Assembly (NCBI GenBank): GCA_015179125.1
Contig: WHVA01000316.1
Location: 1-64,000, forward strand
Reading direction: 5' to 3'
Length of the DNA stretch: 64,000 bases
Origin: Gautieria morchelliformis
Lineage: Eukaryota > Basidiomycota > Agaricomycetes > Gomphales > Gomphaceae
The position numbers and the translations under genes were made by a program. Under the pieces are notes generated by a model that worked only from the letters and a program-made list of their open reading frames with translations, was not told the DNA's origin and searched no databases. Of the stretch, positions 21,301 through 30,259 are shown in pieces; the stretch's first letter is position 1; each line of letters begins with the position of its first letter.

Positions 21301-22286
21301 CCTTGTGTATGTAGTACCGCACCGGGTGAAATTCCTTCGATTTCTGATGGTTCCTCGGCATAGCTAGCGAAATCATTTCGGCTTCTAGCTATGTGTGTTG
21401 TTGCCGCTGAATCGGCTAACCAGTCGGATGCAGATATAGCACTGTATGCTACCTCCTTAGATACAAATGCGAAGTCCTTTTCTTCTGCTTGTTTGACTGT
21501 TTCTTTGTTCCCTGATTTGAACCATTTCGGTGCTTGGCCCTCCTTGCCGCCACCTTTCGCCCAACAGTCCTTCACGTAATGACCCTTCTTGCCGCAATTT
21601 CGGCACTTTCCCTTTGTTGCTCCTGAGTCATCTTTCCTGGTCCTGTGACGTTGTTGCGCCTTAAGCGCCGTCTGCCGTGTCGATCCAGCTTTCCGTGCTC
21701 GATCCTCATCGAGGACCCGAGCTATTAATATATCAGCTGTTGTCCCGGCTCCACTGGCGTTTACTGCCGTAATAAACGCTGACCAAGAATCTGGTAATGA
21801 CGTCAGCAACGTGTTCGAGAACTCGGTGTCACTGATGTAATGCCCCCGCGCATTCAATTCCTGTTGAATGCCGCGGAGCTTGCGTACGTGCTCCTCCATG
21901 TTTGCGCCGTCCTCGGCAAGCGTCCGGAAGAAATCTCTTCGGAGATTTACAATCCCCACTGCTCCCTTAGATTCGAATATAGCTTGTAGACTAGTCCATA
22001 CAGCAAACGCAGACATCGTCTGATTGATGTAAACTAGTTGTTCATCGGCAACTCTGAGGCAAATCTCTTTTCTAGCCTTCTTGTCCTTCCTTCTCCAATC
22101 GTCGATCTCCTGCTGTTCGGTCGCAGTGACGTTGTCGGCATCTGCCGGTCTCGGTTCCGTCTCCCTGCCGATAGCCACGTCCCACAGATCTAAGTCATCG
22201 AGTATCCACTCGAGCCGCCGGCGCCACGCCGCGTAATTATCCCCGTTCAAGGGATCGATCTTGTACGTGTTATTGCTACTCGACAT
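18264..22286 (-). CDS. Copia-1 gag-pol polyprotein, 1340 aa
   Basis: A single frame in the usual copia order: gag with a CCHC zinc knuckle (CRNCGKKGHYVKDC, about residues 227-240), aspartic protease (LADSAATTHI, about 289), GAG-pre-integrase zinc region, integrase core (about 490-650), a Pro/Asp-rich linker, reverse transcriptase (about 860-1100, with YVDD) and RNase H (about 1180-1310). Integrase before reverse transcriptase defines Ty1/copia. The length is normal for the family and the frame looks whole. Its product would make virus-like particles and reverse-transcribe the element RNA. The interrupted second copy on the plus strand is nearly identical, so they are one recent family. Confidence 0.95.
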   Translation of the reverse strand: MSSSNNTYKIDPLNGDNYAAWRRRLEWILDDLDLWDVAIGRETEPRPADADNVTATEQQEIDDWRRKDKKARKEICLRVADEQLVYINQTMSAFAVWTSLQAIFESKGAVGIVNLRRDFFRTLAEDGANMEEHVRKLRGIQQELNARGHYISDTEFSNTLLTSLPDSWSAFITAVNASGAGTTADILIARVLDEDRARKAGSTRQTALKAQQRHRTRKDDSGATKGKCRNCGKKGHYVKDCWAKGGGKEGQAPKWFKSGNKETVKQAEEKDFAFVSKEVAYSAISASDWLADSAATTHIARSRNDFASYAEEPSEIEGISPGAVLHTQGRGTIYMEFKIGAKTNTIELRDVKHAPDAPNNLISVGRLTDKGNTATFSGTGVEFKSRAGVTFAQGQKRGRLFCMKARVTRSVEARDFAAAAKGRSWDKWHRILGHVNINSIKMVKSNDLVTGLEIDESNEPSQCKACIQGKRHVEPFPKRAEDTVEQVGDLTVSDVWGPAQTEGPSREKYFYSFTDIKSRYTVIYFGSTKDEALKHFETYKAFLETQTGQKLKRFRSDNGGEYVNKNFKEFCAKYGIIMETTAPYSPAQNGIAERLNRTLLEHARAMIFAKNLPKILWPEAVAYACYIKNRSPTRALGDDATPFQALFGKKPNIARLEEFGTNCWVMVPDQRRAKLDPKAEEHIFVGVAEHAKAWRYYNKASKHVQISRNITFDENDNKLYPIPDNDDDDTAPLEGEHSPREHVPDPITSTPQTSSPQTTPVPDPPEQAPAPQIRRSARITQRPDYRKLNNSGRTEQVYITREIVTEPENYRAAVSRDDAPIWEKAMEIEMDQHKTLGTWELTELPPGRVAIGCRWVYAVKTQPDGQFDKAKARVVAQGFTQRPGMDYYEITSPVVKFDSLRVLLAIANTLDWEIEMMDVKGAYLNSTIDEEIYMRQPDGFDDGSGRVLRIYRALYGLKQSGRAWHQRLRKLLLDLGFHQSTADECVYIRQDKDSIEVISVYVDDFGLFADSKGGMIKLKGELHGKFPLTDLGEMKKILGIRVERNRDEGTLIMSQGHYIDIILDRFNMTTAHSVSTPLHKMIKLTTPMDSTGPTAEVPYAKAIGSLMYAALSTRPDLAFTVQHLSQFTTTYGTEHWTAIKHALRYLKGSRDDGIIFRRDAGLDLEIFVDSDYANRNDALSISGYVAILGGGAIAWSSKKQRTIALSTTEAEYMALTEGAKQLIWLRRFIEELGIDQTQPTSLRSDNLGAITLSHDATYHARTKHINVAYHFIREKVVSHEASLTYVPTKENIADIFTKGLDMHQHRYLLGKLGFYRRDFSLRGSVSNRDDDTAEAEPARI

Positions 22287-22365
22287 CGTCGATCGGTATT
22301 GAGTTATTGGAGTATAGAGCGTAGTTAGATTTGTAGTAGTTTAGTTATGCGCGGGGCCCATAACC

Positions 22366-22586
22366 TGTGGAACGAAGGAGATATAATAATCTGTTATTCT
22401 ATGATCTGTACAAGATCATCTGTCCTTATATACTAATTATGATATTCCTATATTACCAATCTCTTCGAGCTGCTGTGCCGATGCGATGCCGGTGCACCAG
22501 CAACCCGGGGTCGAGAGCGATCTCGAACCTCCGGCTAAATGCGTGCCGGCTCTGCCTCGGCGGTGTCATCGTCCCGATTACTAACA
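22366..22586 (-). repeat. Copia-1 5' LTR
   Basis: 221-bp LTR. In element orientation it ends TTCCACA and is followed by the primer-binding site. Confidence 0.95.
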
Positions 22587-22591
22587 TGCAC

Positions 22592-23800
22592 ATGAGGCCT
22601 TGAGGGCCGGTAACTTTTGACTGAGACTAGCCAGTGTAACCATAGACAAGGATCGGTGGACAAACCATATGAAAAGTGGAAACGACAAAGGAAAACTCTA
22701 ATCGGGCCCGGGCCGGGCGCCCATACTACATCAGCTGAAGTCGAACCATCAGTACTAGTTCCTTTGGATTCCAACTCACAGTGACCCAAACCACACATCG
22801 AGTTTGAGCCGCAGATCTCCTAGAAACACCTAGTACACACATAGTACACGCTCTCCAGATCAAGACGAACTTTCCGCTTGTTTTTGCGCGAAGTCGGACT
22901 CTAGGCACTCCGCTGGGTTGCAGGGAACACCACGTCTCTCCAGGATCCTCCGCTCTTACAAGGGAAGCGACGTCTGTTTGAACACATTACTGCACAGTCA
23001 GTCGCTTCCGCGCCCAAGATATGTGCAGTTCGGACCGATGTGCTTTGCTTTACAGTAAGTTATCACCTGTTCAGTTACCGGTATTATGAACCCCGAACAG
23101 GATGCTTCTGGCCTCTGGCTGTCCGACTGGATCCGTGCGCTTGCACTGATGGCCCTAGCGCGATGCTGTCATTCATGGCCTCCATATTCACTCGGCAGTC
23201 ACAACGCAGTAGCAGCTTGCATCACGCCCAGGACGCGCCAGATATGTCCTGTCCCGAGTTCCCCGTGCGTCGGATACGCTGCAATGTCAATTCCGCCTTC
23301 AAATCGTTGCCAAGTGCCTCACGTCCCTCTCTTGCGCTGTTGCACTCGAGAGGGCGAGTCAGTATTTGAGGACGTCGACGGCTTAGGAACACCTTGACCA
23401 CTCCAGAGACGACGGTCTGACCTGTGTTGTGGACTCCGAAGGTGTCCGCGGTGTATTTCGAAATCCCGATTTGCAAGGAACCCGGGCGGCTCTGGGTTTT
23501 CGTCGTCTTCTCAGCTCACGTCATGTGCCGAAAGATATATTGTGTGGCTGACCATTCATGAAATTTTAATTAAGCGGTAGTCTCTGGGCAGTTTTGATGC
23601 CATTGCTGCCTGAACTTTATACTATAATGGAAATCCAGCCGTTTCATGACTTAGCAACAGAACTCTTCTAGAGTATCAGTAATTATTTCTGTGTCCCAGT
23701 TAAGATATTACTAATATTTGTGTCAATTTACTGCGTTGAGGACGCTTTCACAAACACCCCCGCCACACACACTCGTGAGTCTCCATTCTCTGTATTCCGT
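22592..23800. other. No gene recognised
   Basis: Host-like base composition, short frames on both strands, no motif. Part of it could be 5' sequence of the decayed POLD2-type gene that follows. Confidence 0.4.
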
Positions 23801-23808
23801 AGGACATG

Positions 23809-24592
23809 TATTTACTTCACTTTGCAGGCCAGCACCTTCAACCCCGTGGACAGGTCGTACGTCAAGCTTGTCCACCCCGCCAGTGTCTCGTCCCTGAGCA
23901 CTCTTTTATCATCGGACCACCAAATCGCGCCTACAAGCCTCCCTGTGCCCATATATCCTTTCTTTGGTCCAGGAAACCCCGTCAGGTTATCGGGAGAAAT
24001 GCCAAGGAGCGTTGGCAAGGACTCAACGTCCTGTGAGCTCCGTTTGCTTTGAGCAGAGGGCTGACACTGATCCAGCTATACAGGGAACCCCGTAATGGTG
24101 CCGAGGGTTCTGGATGTCGTCAAGGATGAATTATGTTGGATGGTTGGGACAGTATACATGGATATGTCTCTGAAGCGTGCTTTTCCGTTGTTCAACCCCA
24201 CCACCCCCACCGCTGCCGAAATATCTCCCTCCCCAGGTTACAATAGTACTTGAAGATGAATCTTGCAGGCTCAGCCTCGTCGGTGAACGACTCACCAGTA
24301 CGTTACGGATATCATTCTGGCAGCTCTTGGTATAGAGACCCCCGACCCCCGGTGGCGAATTTGGTCGTGGACGATGCTTTGCAGGGTTGGCGCCTCATGC
24401 GGAGATGGCCAATGTGGCAACGAAAGCTGAGAACGATAGGACGTCGACGGTGACCCTTCATTCTGAGTACTTGAAAACTTGACTGCTAATCCCCGTCGTA
24501 TTGCCTGTCGCAGGGCCTTCTGTTTCAACTCTTTCGCCTCAGGCTGGATTGCGTTCCTGCCTCAACTCAAACTCTCCACATCCCTCACGTGC
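23809..24592 (+). pseudogene. DNA polymerase delta small subunit (POLD2/Cdc1 type), 5' half, decayed
   Basis: Blocks of the B (regulatory) subunit of DNA polymerase delta appear in order on the plus strand: an N-terminal block with RKPRQVIGRNAKERWQGLN (about 23965), PRVLDVVKDELCWMVGTVY then MDM (about 24097-24160), and VLEDESCRLSLVGERL (about 24245-24290). An ETPGGEF-like and CFAGLAP-like stretch follows (about 24340-24400). In the active protein these are the OB-fold and start of the inactive phosphoesterase domain that bridges the catalytic subunit and Pol32. Frame changes between and within blocks show it is not functional. It is cut at 24600 by the hAT-like insertion and continues at 36899. 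Confidence 0.8.
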
Positions 24593-24600
24593 TGATCAGG
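24593..24600. repeat. Target-site duplication of the hAT-like element (left)
   Basis: TGATCAGG, repeated at 36891-36898 directly outside the other terminus. Confidence 0.85.
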
Positions 24601-24887
24601 TAGTGATGGGCATGGCCTGGCCCAGGCCGTGGGCCAAGCCAGGCCGAGCCGCCAATAGGCCGGGCCAAGCCAGGCCAAAGCCGTCGGCGCAGCCGGCTCC
24701 ATGGCCCGGCTCAGGTTTTGCCAGGCCAAAGCCGAGCCAGGAAGCCGTGGCCTGGCGAGCGCCTAAATACAAGATCTTCGGTCACAAAAAAGGATATGTC
24801 TGCTCTGATACTGGCAGCGAATATAATTTTTTTCGATGATAGCGTAGTTACAGTCTCCTTATCCCTTACTCTTTACCCCACTTGCTA

Positions 24888-24975
24888 TGCCCCGCCCTCG
24901 CATCGCTGATTCTGATAGCGAAATTGAGGCAGTTAACGGCGCCGACAGTCACAAGCACCAGACATATGGTGAAAC
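24888..24975 (+). pseudogene. Gene-like fragment inside the hAT-like element
   Basis: An ATG-initiated stretch beginning MPRPRIADSDSEIEAVNGAD reads like the acidic N-terminus of a nuclear protein. It is cut by copia-2 at 24976 and its sequence resumes at 36090. Part of it (AGTCACAAGCACC.GAC onward) is duplicated at 36488-36538. Possibly a captured host exon; the source gene is not recognised. Confidence 0.45.
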
Positions 24976-25197
24976 TGTTAGTAATCGGGACGATGACACC
25001 GCCGAGGCAGAGCCGGCACGCATTTAGCCGGAGGTTCGAGATCGCTCTCGACCCCGGGTTGCTGGTGCACCGGCATCGCATCGGCACAGCAGCTCGAAGA
25101 GATTGGTAATACAATGGACATCATATTTTGTATATAAGGCAGAACGATCTACTTGAGATCATAGAATATCAGATCATTATATCTCCTTCGTTCCACA
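24976..25197 (+). repeat. Copia-2 5' LTR
   Basis: 222-bp LTR, TG..CA, identical to the 3' LTR as read by eye. Confidence 0.95.
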
Positions 25198-25276
25198 GGT
25201 TATGGGCCCCGCGCATAACTAAACTACTACAAATCTAACTACGCTCTATACTCCAATAACTCAATACCGATCGACG

Positions 25277-28200
25277 ATGTCCAGTAGCAACAACACGTAC
25301 AAGATCGACCCCTTGAACGGGGATAATTACGCGGCGTGGCGCCGGCGGCTCGAGTGGATACTCGATGACTTAGATCTGTGGGACGTGGCTATCGGCAGGG
25401 AGACGGAACCGAGACCGGCAGATGCCGACAACGTCACTGCGACCGAACAGCAGGAAATCGACGATTGGAGAAGGAAGGACAAGAAAGCTAGAAAAGAGAT
25501 TTGCCTCAGAGTTGCCGATGAACAACTAGTTTACATCAATCAGACGATGTCTGCGTTTGCTGTATGGACTAGTCTACAAGCAATATTCGAATCTAAGGGA
25601 GCAGTGGGGATTGTAAATCTCCGAAGAGATTTCTTCCGGACGCTTGCCGAGGACGGCGCAAACATGGAGGAGCACGTACGCAAGCTCCGCGGCATTCAAC
25701 AGGAATTGAATGCGCGGGGGCATTACATCAGTGACACCGAGTTCTCGAACACGTTGCTGACGTCATTACCAGATTCTTGGTCGGCGTGTATTACGGCAGT
25801 AAACGCCAGTGGAGCCGGGACAACAGCTGATATATTAATAGCTCGGGTCCTCGATGAGGATCGAGCACGGAAAGCTGGATCGGCACGGCAGACGGCGCTT
25901 AAGGCGCAACAACGTCACAGGACCAGGAAAGATGACTCAGGAGCAACAAAGGGAAAGTGCCGAAATTGCGGCAAGAAGGGTCATTACGTGAAGGACTGTT
26001 GGGCGAAAGGTGGCGGCAAGGAGGGCCAAGCACCGAAATGGTTCAAACCAGGGAACAAAGAAACAGTCAAACAAGCAGAAGAAAAGGACTTCGCATTTGT
26101 ATCTAAGGAGGTAGCATACAGTGCTATATCTGCATCCGACTGGTTAGCCGATTCAGCGGCAACAACACACATAGCTAGAAGCCGAAATGATTTCGCTAGC
26201 TATGCCGAGGAACCATCAGAAATCGAAGGAATTTCACCCGGTGCGGTACTACATACACAAGGCCGAGGCACTATATACATGGAATTCAAGATCGGTGCCA
26301 AGACGAACACGATCGAGCTACGTGACGTCAAACACGCACCAGATGCGCCGAACAACCTTATCAGCGTAGGGCGTTTAACTGATAAGGGCAACACGGCCAC
26401 ATTTTCAGGCACCGGCGTCGAATTCAAATCACGCGCCGGAGTTACCTTCGCACAGGGACAGAAGCGTGGGCGGCTATTCTGTATGAAGGCACGGGTCACT
26501 CGATCAGTCGAGGCACGGGACTTTGCCGCAGCGGCAAAAGGACGGTCATGGGACAAATGGCACAGGATACTCGGGCACGTCAACATAAATTCTATAAAGA
26601 TGGTGAAATCTAACGATCTAGTCACCGGACTTGAGATCGACGAGTCAAACGAGCCGAGCCAGTGCAAGGCATGCATACAAGGCAAGCGGCATGTGGAGCC
26701 GTTCCCCAAAAGAGCCGAGGACACTGTAGAACAGGTCGGTGACCTGACAGTATCCGATGTATGGGGACCTGCCCAGACCGAGGGACCATCGCGTGAGAAA
26801 TACTTTTATTCTTTCACGGACATCAAATCGAGGTACACCGTAATCTATTTTGGGAGCACCAAAGATGAAGCGCTCAAACACTTCGAGACGTACAAGGCAT
26901 TCCTCGAGACCCAAACAGGTCAGAAACTGAAGAGGTTTCGCTCGGATAATGGAGGGGAATATGTCAATAAAAATTTCAAGGAATTTTGTGCAAAATACGG
27001 CATTATCATGGAGACCACAGCTCCATACTCCCCAGCCCAGAATGGAATTGCCGAACGACTCAACCGGACCTTACTCGAGCACGCACGGGCAATGATATTT
27101 GCCAAGAACCTGCCAAAAATACTCTGGCCCGAGGCCGTGGCTTACGCGTGTTATATCAAAAATCGATCACCCACGCGAGCGCTTGGAGATGACGCAACGC
27201 CGTTCCAAGCACTATTCGGCAAGAAGCCGAACCTAGCACGTCTAGAGGAATTCGGGACAAATTGTTGGGTTATGGTGCCGGATCAATGTCGAGCCAAACT
27301 TGATCCAAAAGCAGAAGAACATATATTCGTCGGAGTAGCTGAACATGCAAAGGCCTGGAGGTACTACAATAAAGCCTCAAAGCACGTTCAAGTATCTAGG
27401 AACATTACATTTGACGAAAATGACAACCGACTCTACCCTATCCCAGATAACGACGATGACGACACGGCACCGCTCGAGGGGGAGCACTCACCACGCGAGC
27501 ATGTGCCGGACCCGATCACATCTACCCCACAGACGTCATCACCCCAGACAACACCCGTTCCTGATCCACCTGAACAAGCGCCAGCTCCAGAGATCCGACG
27601 GAGCGTGCGTATCACTCAAAGACCGGATTACCGGAAGCTGAATAATTCAGGACGCACCGAGCAGGTTTACATAACGAGAGAAATCGTCACTGAACCTGAG
27701 AATTACAGAGCGGCGGTATCACGTGATGATGCGCCGATCTGGGAGAAAGCGATGGAAATTGAGATGGATCAACACAAGACATTAGGAACATGGGAATTAA
27801 CAGAACTACCACCCGGACGAGTAGCTATCGGTTGCCGATGGGTATACGCTATCAAAACACAACCGGACGGACAATTCGATAAGGCTAAAGCGAGGGTTGT
27901 GGCTCAAGGATTCACACAGAGGCCAGGGATGGATTACTACGAGATAACCTCACCCGTGGTCAAATTCGATTCACTACGTGTTCTATTAGCGATCGCAAAC
28001 ACACTCGATTGGGAAATCGAAATGATGGATGTCAAAGGCGCCTACCTCAATTCAACCATAGATGAGGAGATCTACATGCGCCAGCCCGACGGATTTGATG
28101 ATGGATCTGGACGCGTTCTAAGAATATACAGAGCGCTCTACGGACTCAAACAATCGGGGCGAGCTTGGCATCAGCGCTTACGCAAATTACTACTCGATCT

Positions 28201-28662
28201 CGGCTTCCATCAAAGTACAGCCGATGAATGCGTCTACATCAGACAAGATAAGGACTCAATCGAAGTCATATCAGTATATGTGGACGACTTTGGACTATTT
28301 GCTGACTCCAAAGGAGGGATGATTAAGCTCAAGGGGGAGCTTCATGGAAAATTCCCTTTAACAGATTTAGGAGAAATGAAGAAAATCTTGGGAATTAGAG
28401 TTGAGAGGAATAGGGATGAGGGAACACTGATCATGTCTCAAGGACATTACATCGACATCATACTCGATCGATTCAACATGACAACGGCACATTCCGTATC
28501 TACACCTCTGCATAAAATGATCAAACTCACGACACCCATGGACTCAACAGGTCCAACTGCTGAAGTACCCTATGCCAAGGCGATCGGATCACTCATGTAT
28601 GCAGCACTCAGCACGCGACCTGATTTGGCCTTTACCGTACAACATCTGAGCCAATTCACTAC
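25277..28662 (+). pseudogene. Copia-2 gag-pol, left part
   Basis: Gag with zinc knuckle, protease, integrase and reverse transcriptase regions in copia order, nearly identical to the copia-1 polyprotein. The element insertion at 28663 separates it from the RNase H region. Confidence 0.95.
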
Positions 28663-29081
28663 TGTCAGGGTTCACGCATTTCCTTCCACAAGTTTCTATT
28701 TCCTTCCATGAGTTTCCGTTACCTTCCGTCAGTTTCCATAACCTTCCGTCACATTCCGTCACATGTCACATTCTGTCACCTTCTGTCACATGTCACATTC
28801 TGTCACATTCTGTCACATGTCACATTCCGTAACCTTCTACAAGTTTCCGTCTCCCCTATTATGTAAGCCTTGCCAGCGCTATAAGACTCTAGCCCGTGTG
28901 GTGGCGTTTCCTCAGCTTGATCTCTGAGGATACCCACTACACAGGCAAGTCCCCATGTATCTATCGTTGGTAGAGTTATAAACTGAGGATACCCACTACA
29001 CAGTTGGTCATTGTCCTAGTATCGGCTCTTATCTCCTTGAGTATCTTTGGTTGTGGCTTCGTCATTAGTGTTGCCCTCACA
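28663..29081 (+). repeat. Gypsy 5' LTR
   Basis: 419 bp, TGTCAGG..CCTCACA, with an internal array of TTCYGTCACAT-type repeats (about 28700-28830). Confidence 0.95.
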
Positions 29082-29141
29082 GAAGATCAAGCTCATAGGA
29101 CGACCCCACACACTTTTCTTAACCAGCCTTCATCTCAGCCT

Positions 29142-30248
29142 ATGGCAGACCAACTCCCAGACGCATACTGGGACTCCCTAGGTGACCATGGGCCATTTCT
29201 TCGAGGCCTCCTTTCCAGCCAAGCACAGCAGCTGCAGCAACTTCAACTGCAGAATCAGGAACTGCACAGTCAGATTGTTAACGTTCACGACCACTTAGCC
29301 AATGCTGCCACCAACGCTGCTGTTGCTGCTGCTCAAGCCCTTGCGCCCTCAGTACCTCACAGTGTCCCTCCATCTACTCGCTCTATCAAAGCAGCGGAAC
29401 CAGAGAAGTTCAATGGAGACCGTGCAGAGACTGAAGGGTTTATCAGGTCTATCAGATTGTCCATCGCTGTCCAGCCGGCATCCTTCCCAGATGAGCGCAC
29501 AAAGATCCTATATGCTTTTTCCTTCATGACAGGAGGCTCTGCGGAGATATGGGCACACAACGAGACACAGGCTGTCATTGATGGCACCTCCTCTATATCC
29601 ACTCTGGAGGGGTTCATTAAACGTGTGGAGGAGGCCTTTGGTGACCCAGATCGTGCCAGAACGGCTCGCACTAAACTGCATGACCTTAGGATGGCGTCAG
29701 GAATGTCGGCAGATGAATACACGGCTCAATTTGAGATCCTGGCAGGCAGGACAGGCTTTAATGATGAGGCACTCGAGGATGCCTATGCTCGTGGCCTTCC
29801 AGCAGGTATCCTTGATAAGATCCACGCCCAGCCCTTTCTTCCATCCAACCTCAAAGCCTGGAAGGAAGCAGCCTGTCAGATTGACCGCAATCATCGCCGT
29901 CTGTTAGAGGTCAGGAAGGCACAGACACCTCATGTCCCTAATCACCCTCCTCCTGCACGTCCACTCCACACTCCTGCTACGGCTCCTGTTGTCACAGCAC
30001 CACCCAGTAATGCGACACCTATGGACATTGACTCATCCCGCCGCCGCACCGAAACACGGACCTGCTACAACTGTAAGAGACCTGGTCACATTTCACCAGA
30101 CTGTCCTGAACCTCGCAAGCCACGAATCCGCGCAAACCTCACGGAGGCGGACATTGCAGCAATTGTCTCTAAATCTGTGGCAGCGGCGATGGAGGAACGC
30201 AAACAGAAGGTGGAAGCCCCTGTCCAAGATGAAGGAAAGGGTTTTTAG
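29142..30248 (+). CDS. Gypsy gag
   Basis: Gag frame, probably starting at MADQLPDAYWDS (29142) rather than further upstream in the LTR. It has a Gln-rich coiled-coil-like start, the retrotransposon gag domain (about residues 80-240) and one CCHC zinc knuckle (CYNCKRPGHISPDC, about residue 305-320) that binds element RNA. Normal size for a chromovirus gag. Confidence 0.9.
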   Translation: MADQLPDAYWDSLGDHGPFLRGLLSSQAQQLQQLQLQNQELHSQIVNVHDHLANAATNAAVAAAQALAPSVPHSVPPSTRSIKAAEPEKFNGDRAETEGFIRSIRLSIAVQPASFPDERTKILYAFSFMTGGSAEIWAHNETQAVIDGTSSISTLEGFIKRVEEAFGDPDRARTARTKLHDLRMASGMSADEYTAQFEILAGRTGFNDEALEDAYARGLPAGILDKIHAQPFLPSNLKAWKEAACQIDRNHRRLLEVRKAQTPHVPNHPPPARPLHTPATAPVVTAPPSNATPMDIDSSRRRTETRTCYNCKRPGHISPDCPEPRKPRIRANLTEADIAAIVSKSVAAAMEERKQKVEAPVQDEGKGF

Positions 30249-30259
30249 GCCAGTCAGCG

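Larger units (their letters stand above)
18095..22586 (-). mobile_element. Ty1/copia retrotransposon, whole-looking
   Basis: Complete LTR element on the minus strand, 4492 bp, flanked by the direct repeat TGCAC (18090-18094 and 22587-22591). The LTRs are 221 bp (18095-18315 and 22366-22586), begin TG and end CA, and differ at one position as I read them, so the insertion is recent. A primer-binding site GGTTATGGGCCC abuts the 5' LTR; it is complementary to the anticodon arm of initiator tRNA-Met, the half-tRNA priming known for copia. A purine tract lies next to the 3' LTR. One long gag-pol frame fills the interior and the element looks whole. Confidence 0.95.

Noticed and set aside
20839-21363. 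174-codon frame antisense to copia-1 gag-pol (and its twin at 26200-26724)
   Set aside because: Shadow of the strongly coding opposite strand, present identically in both copies.
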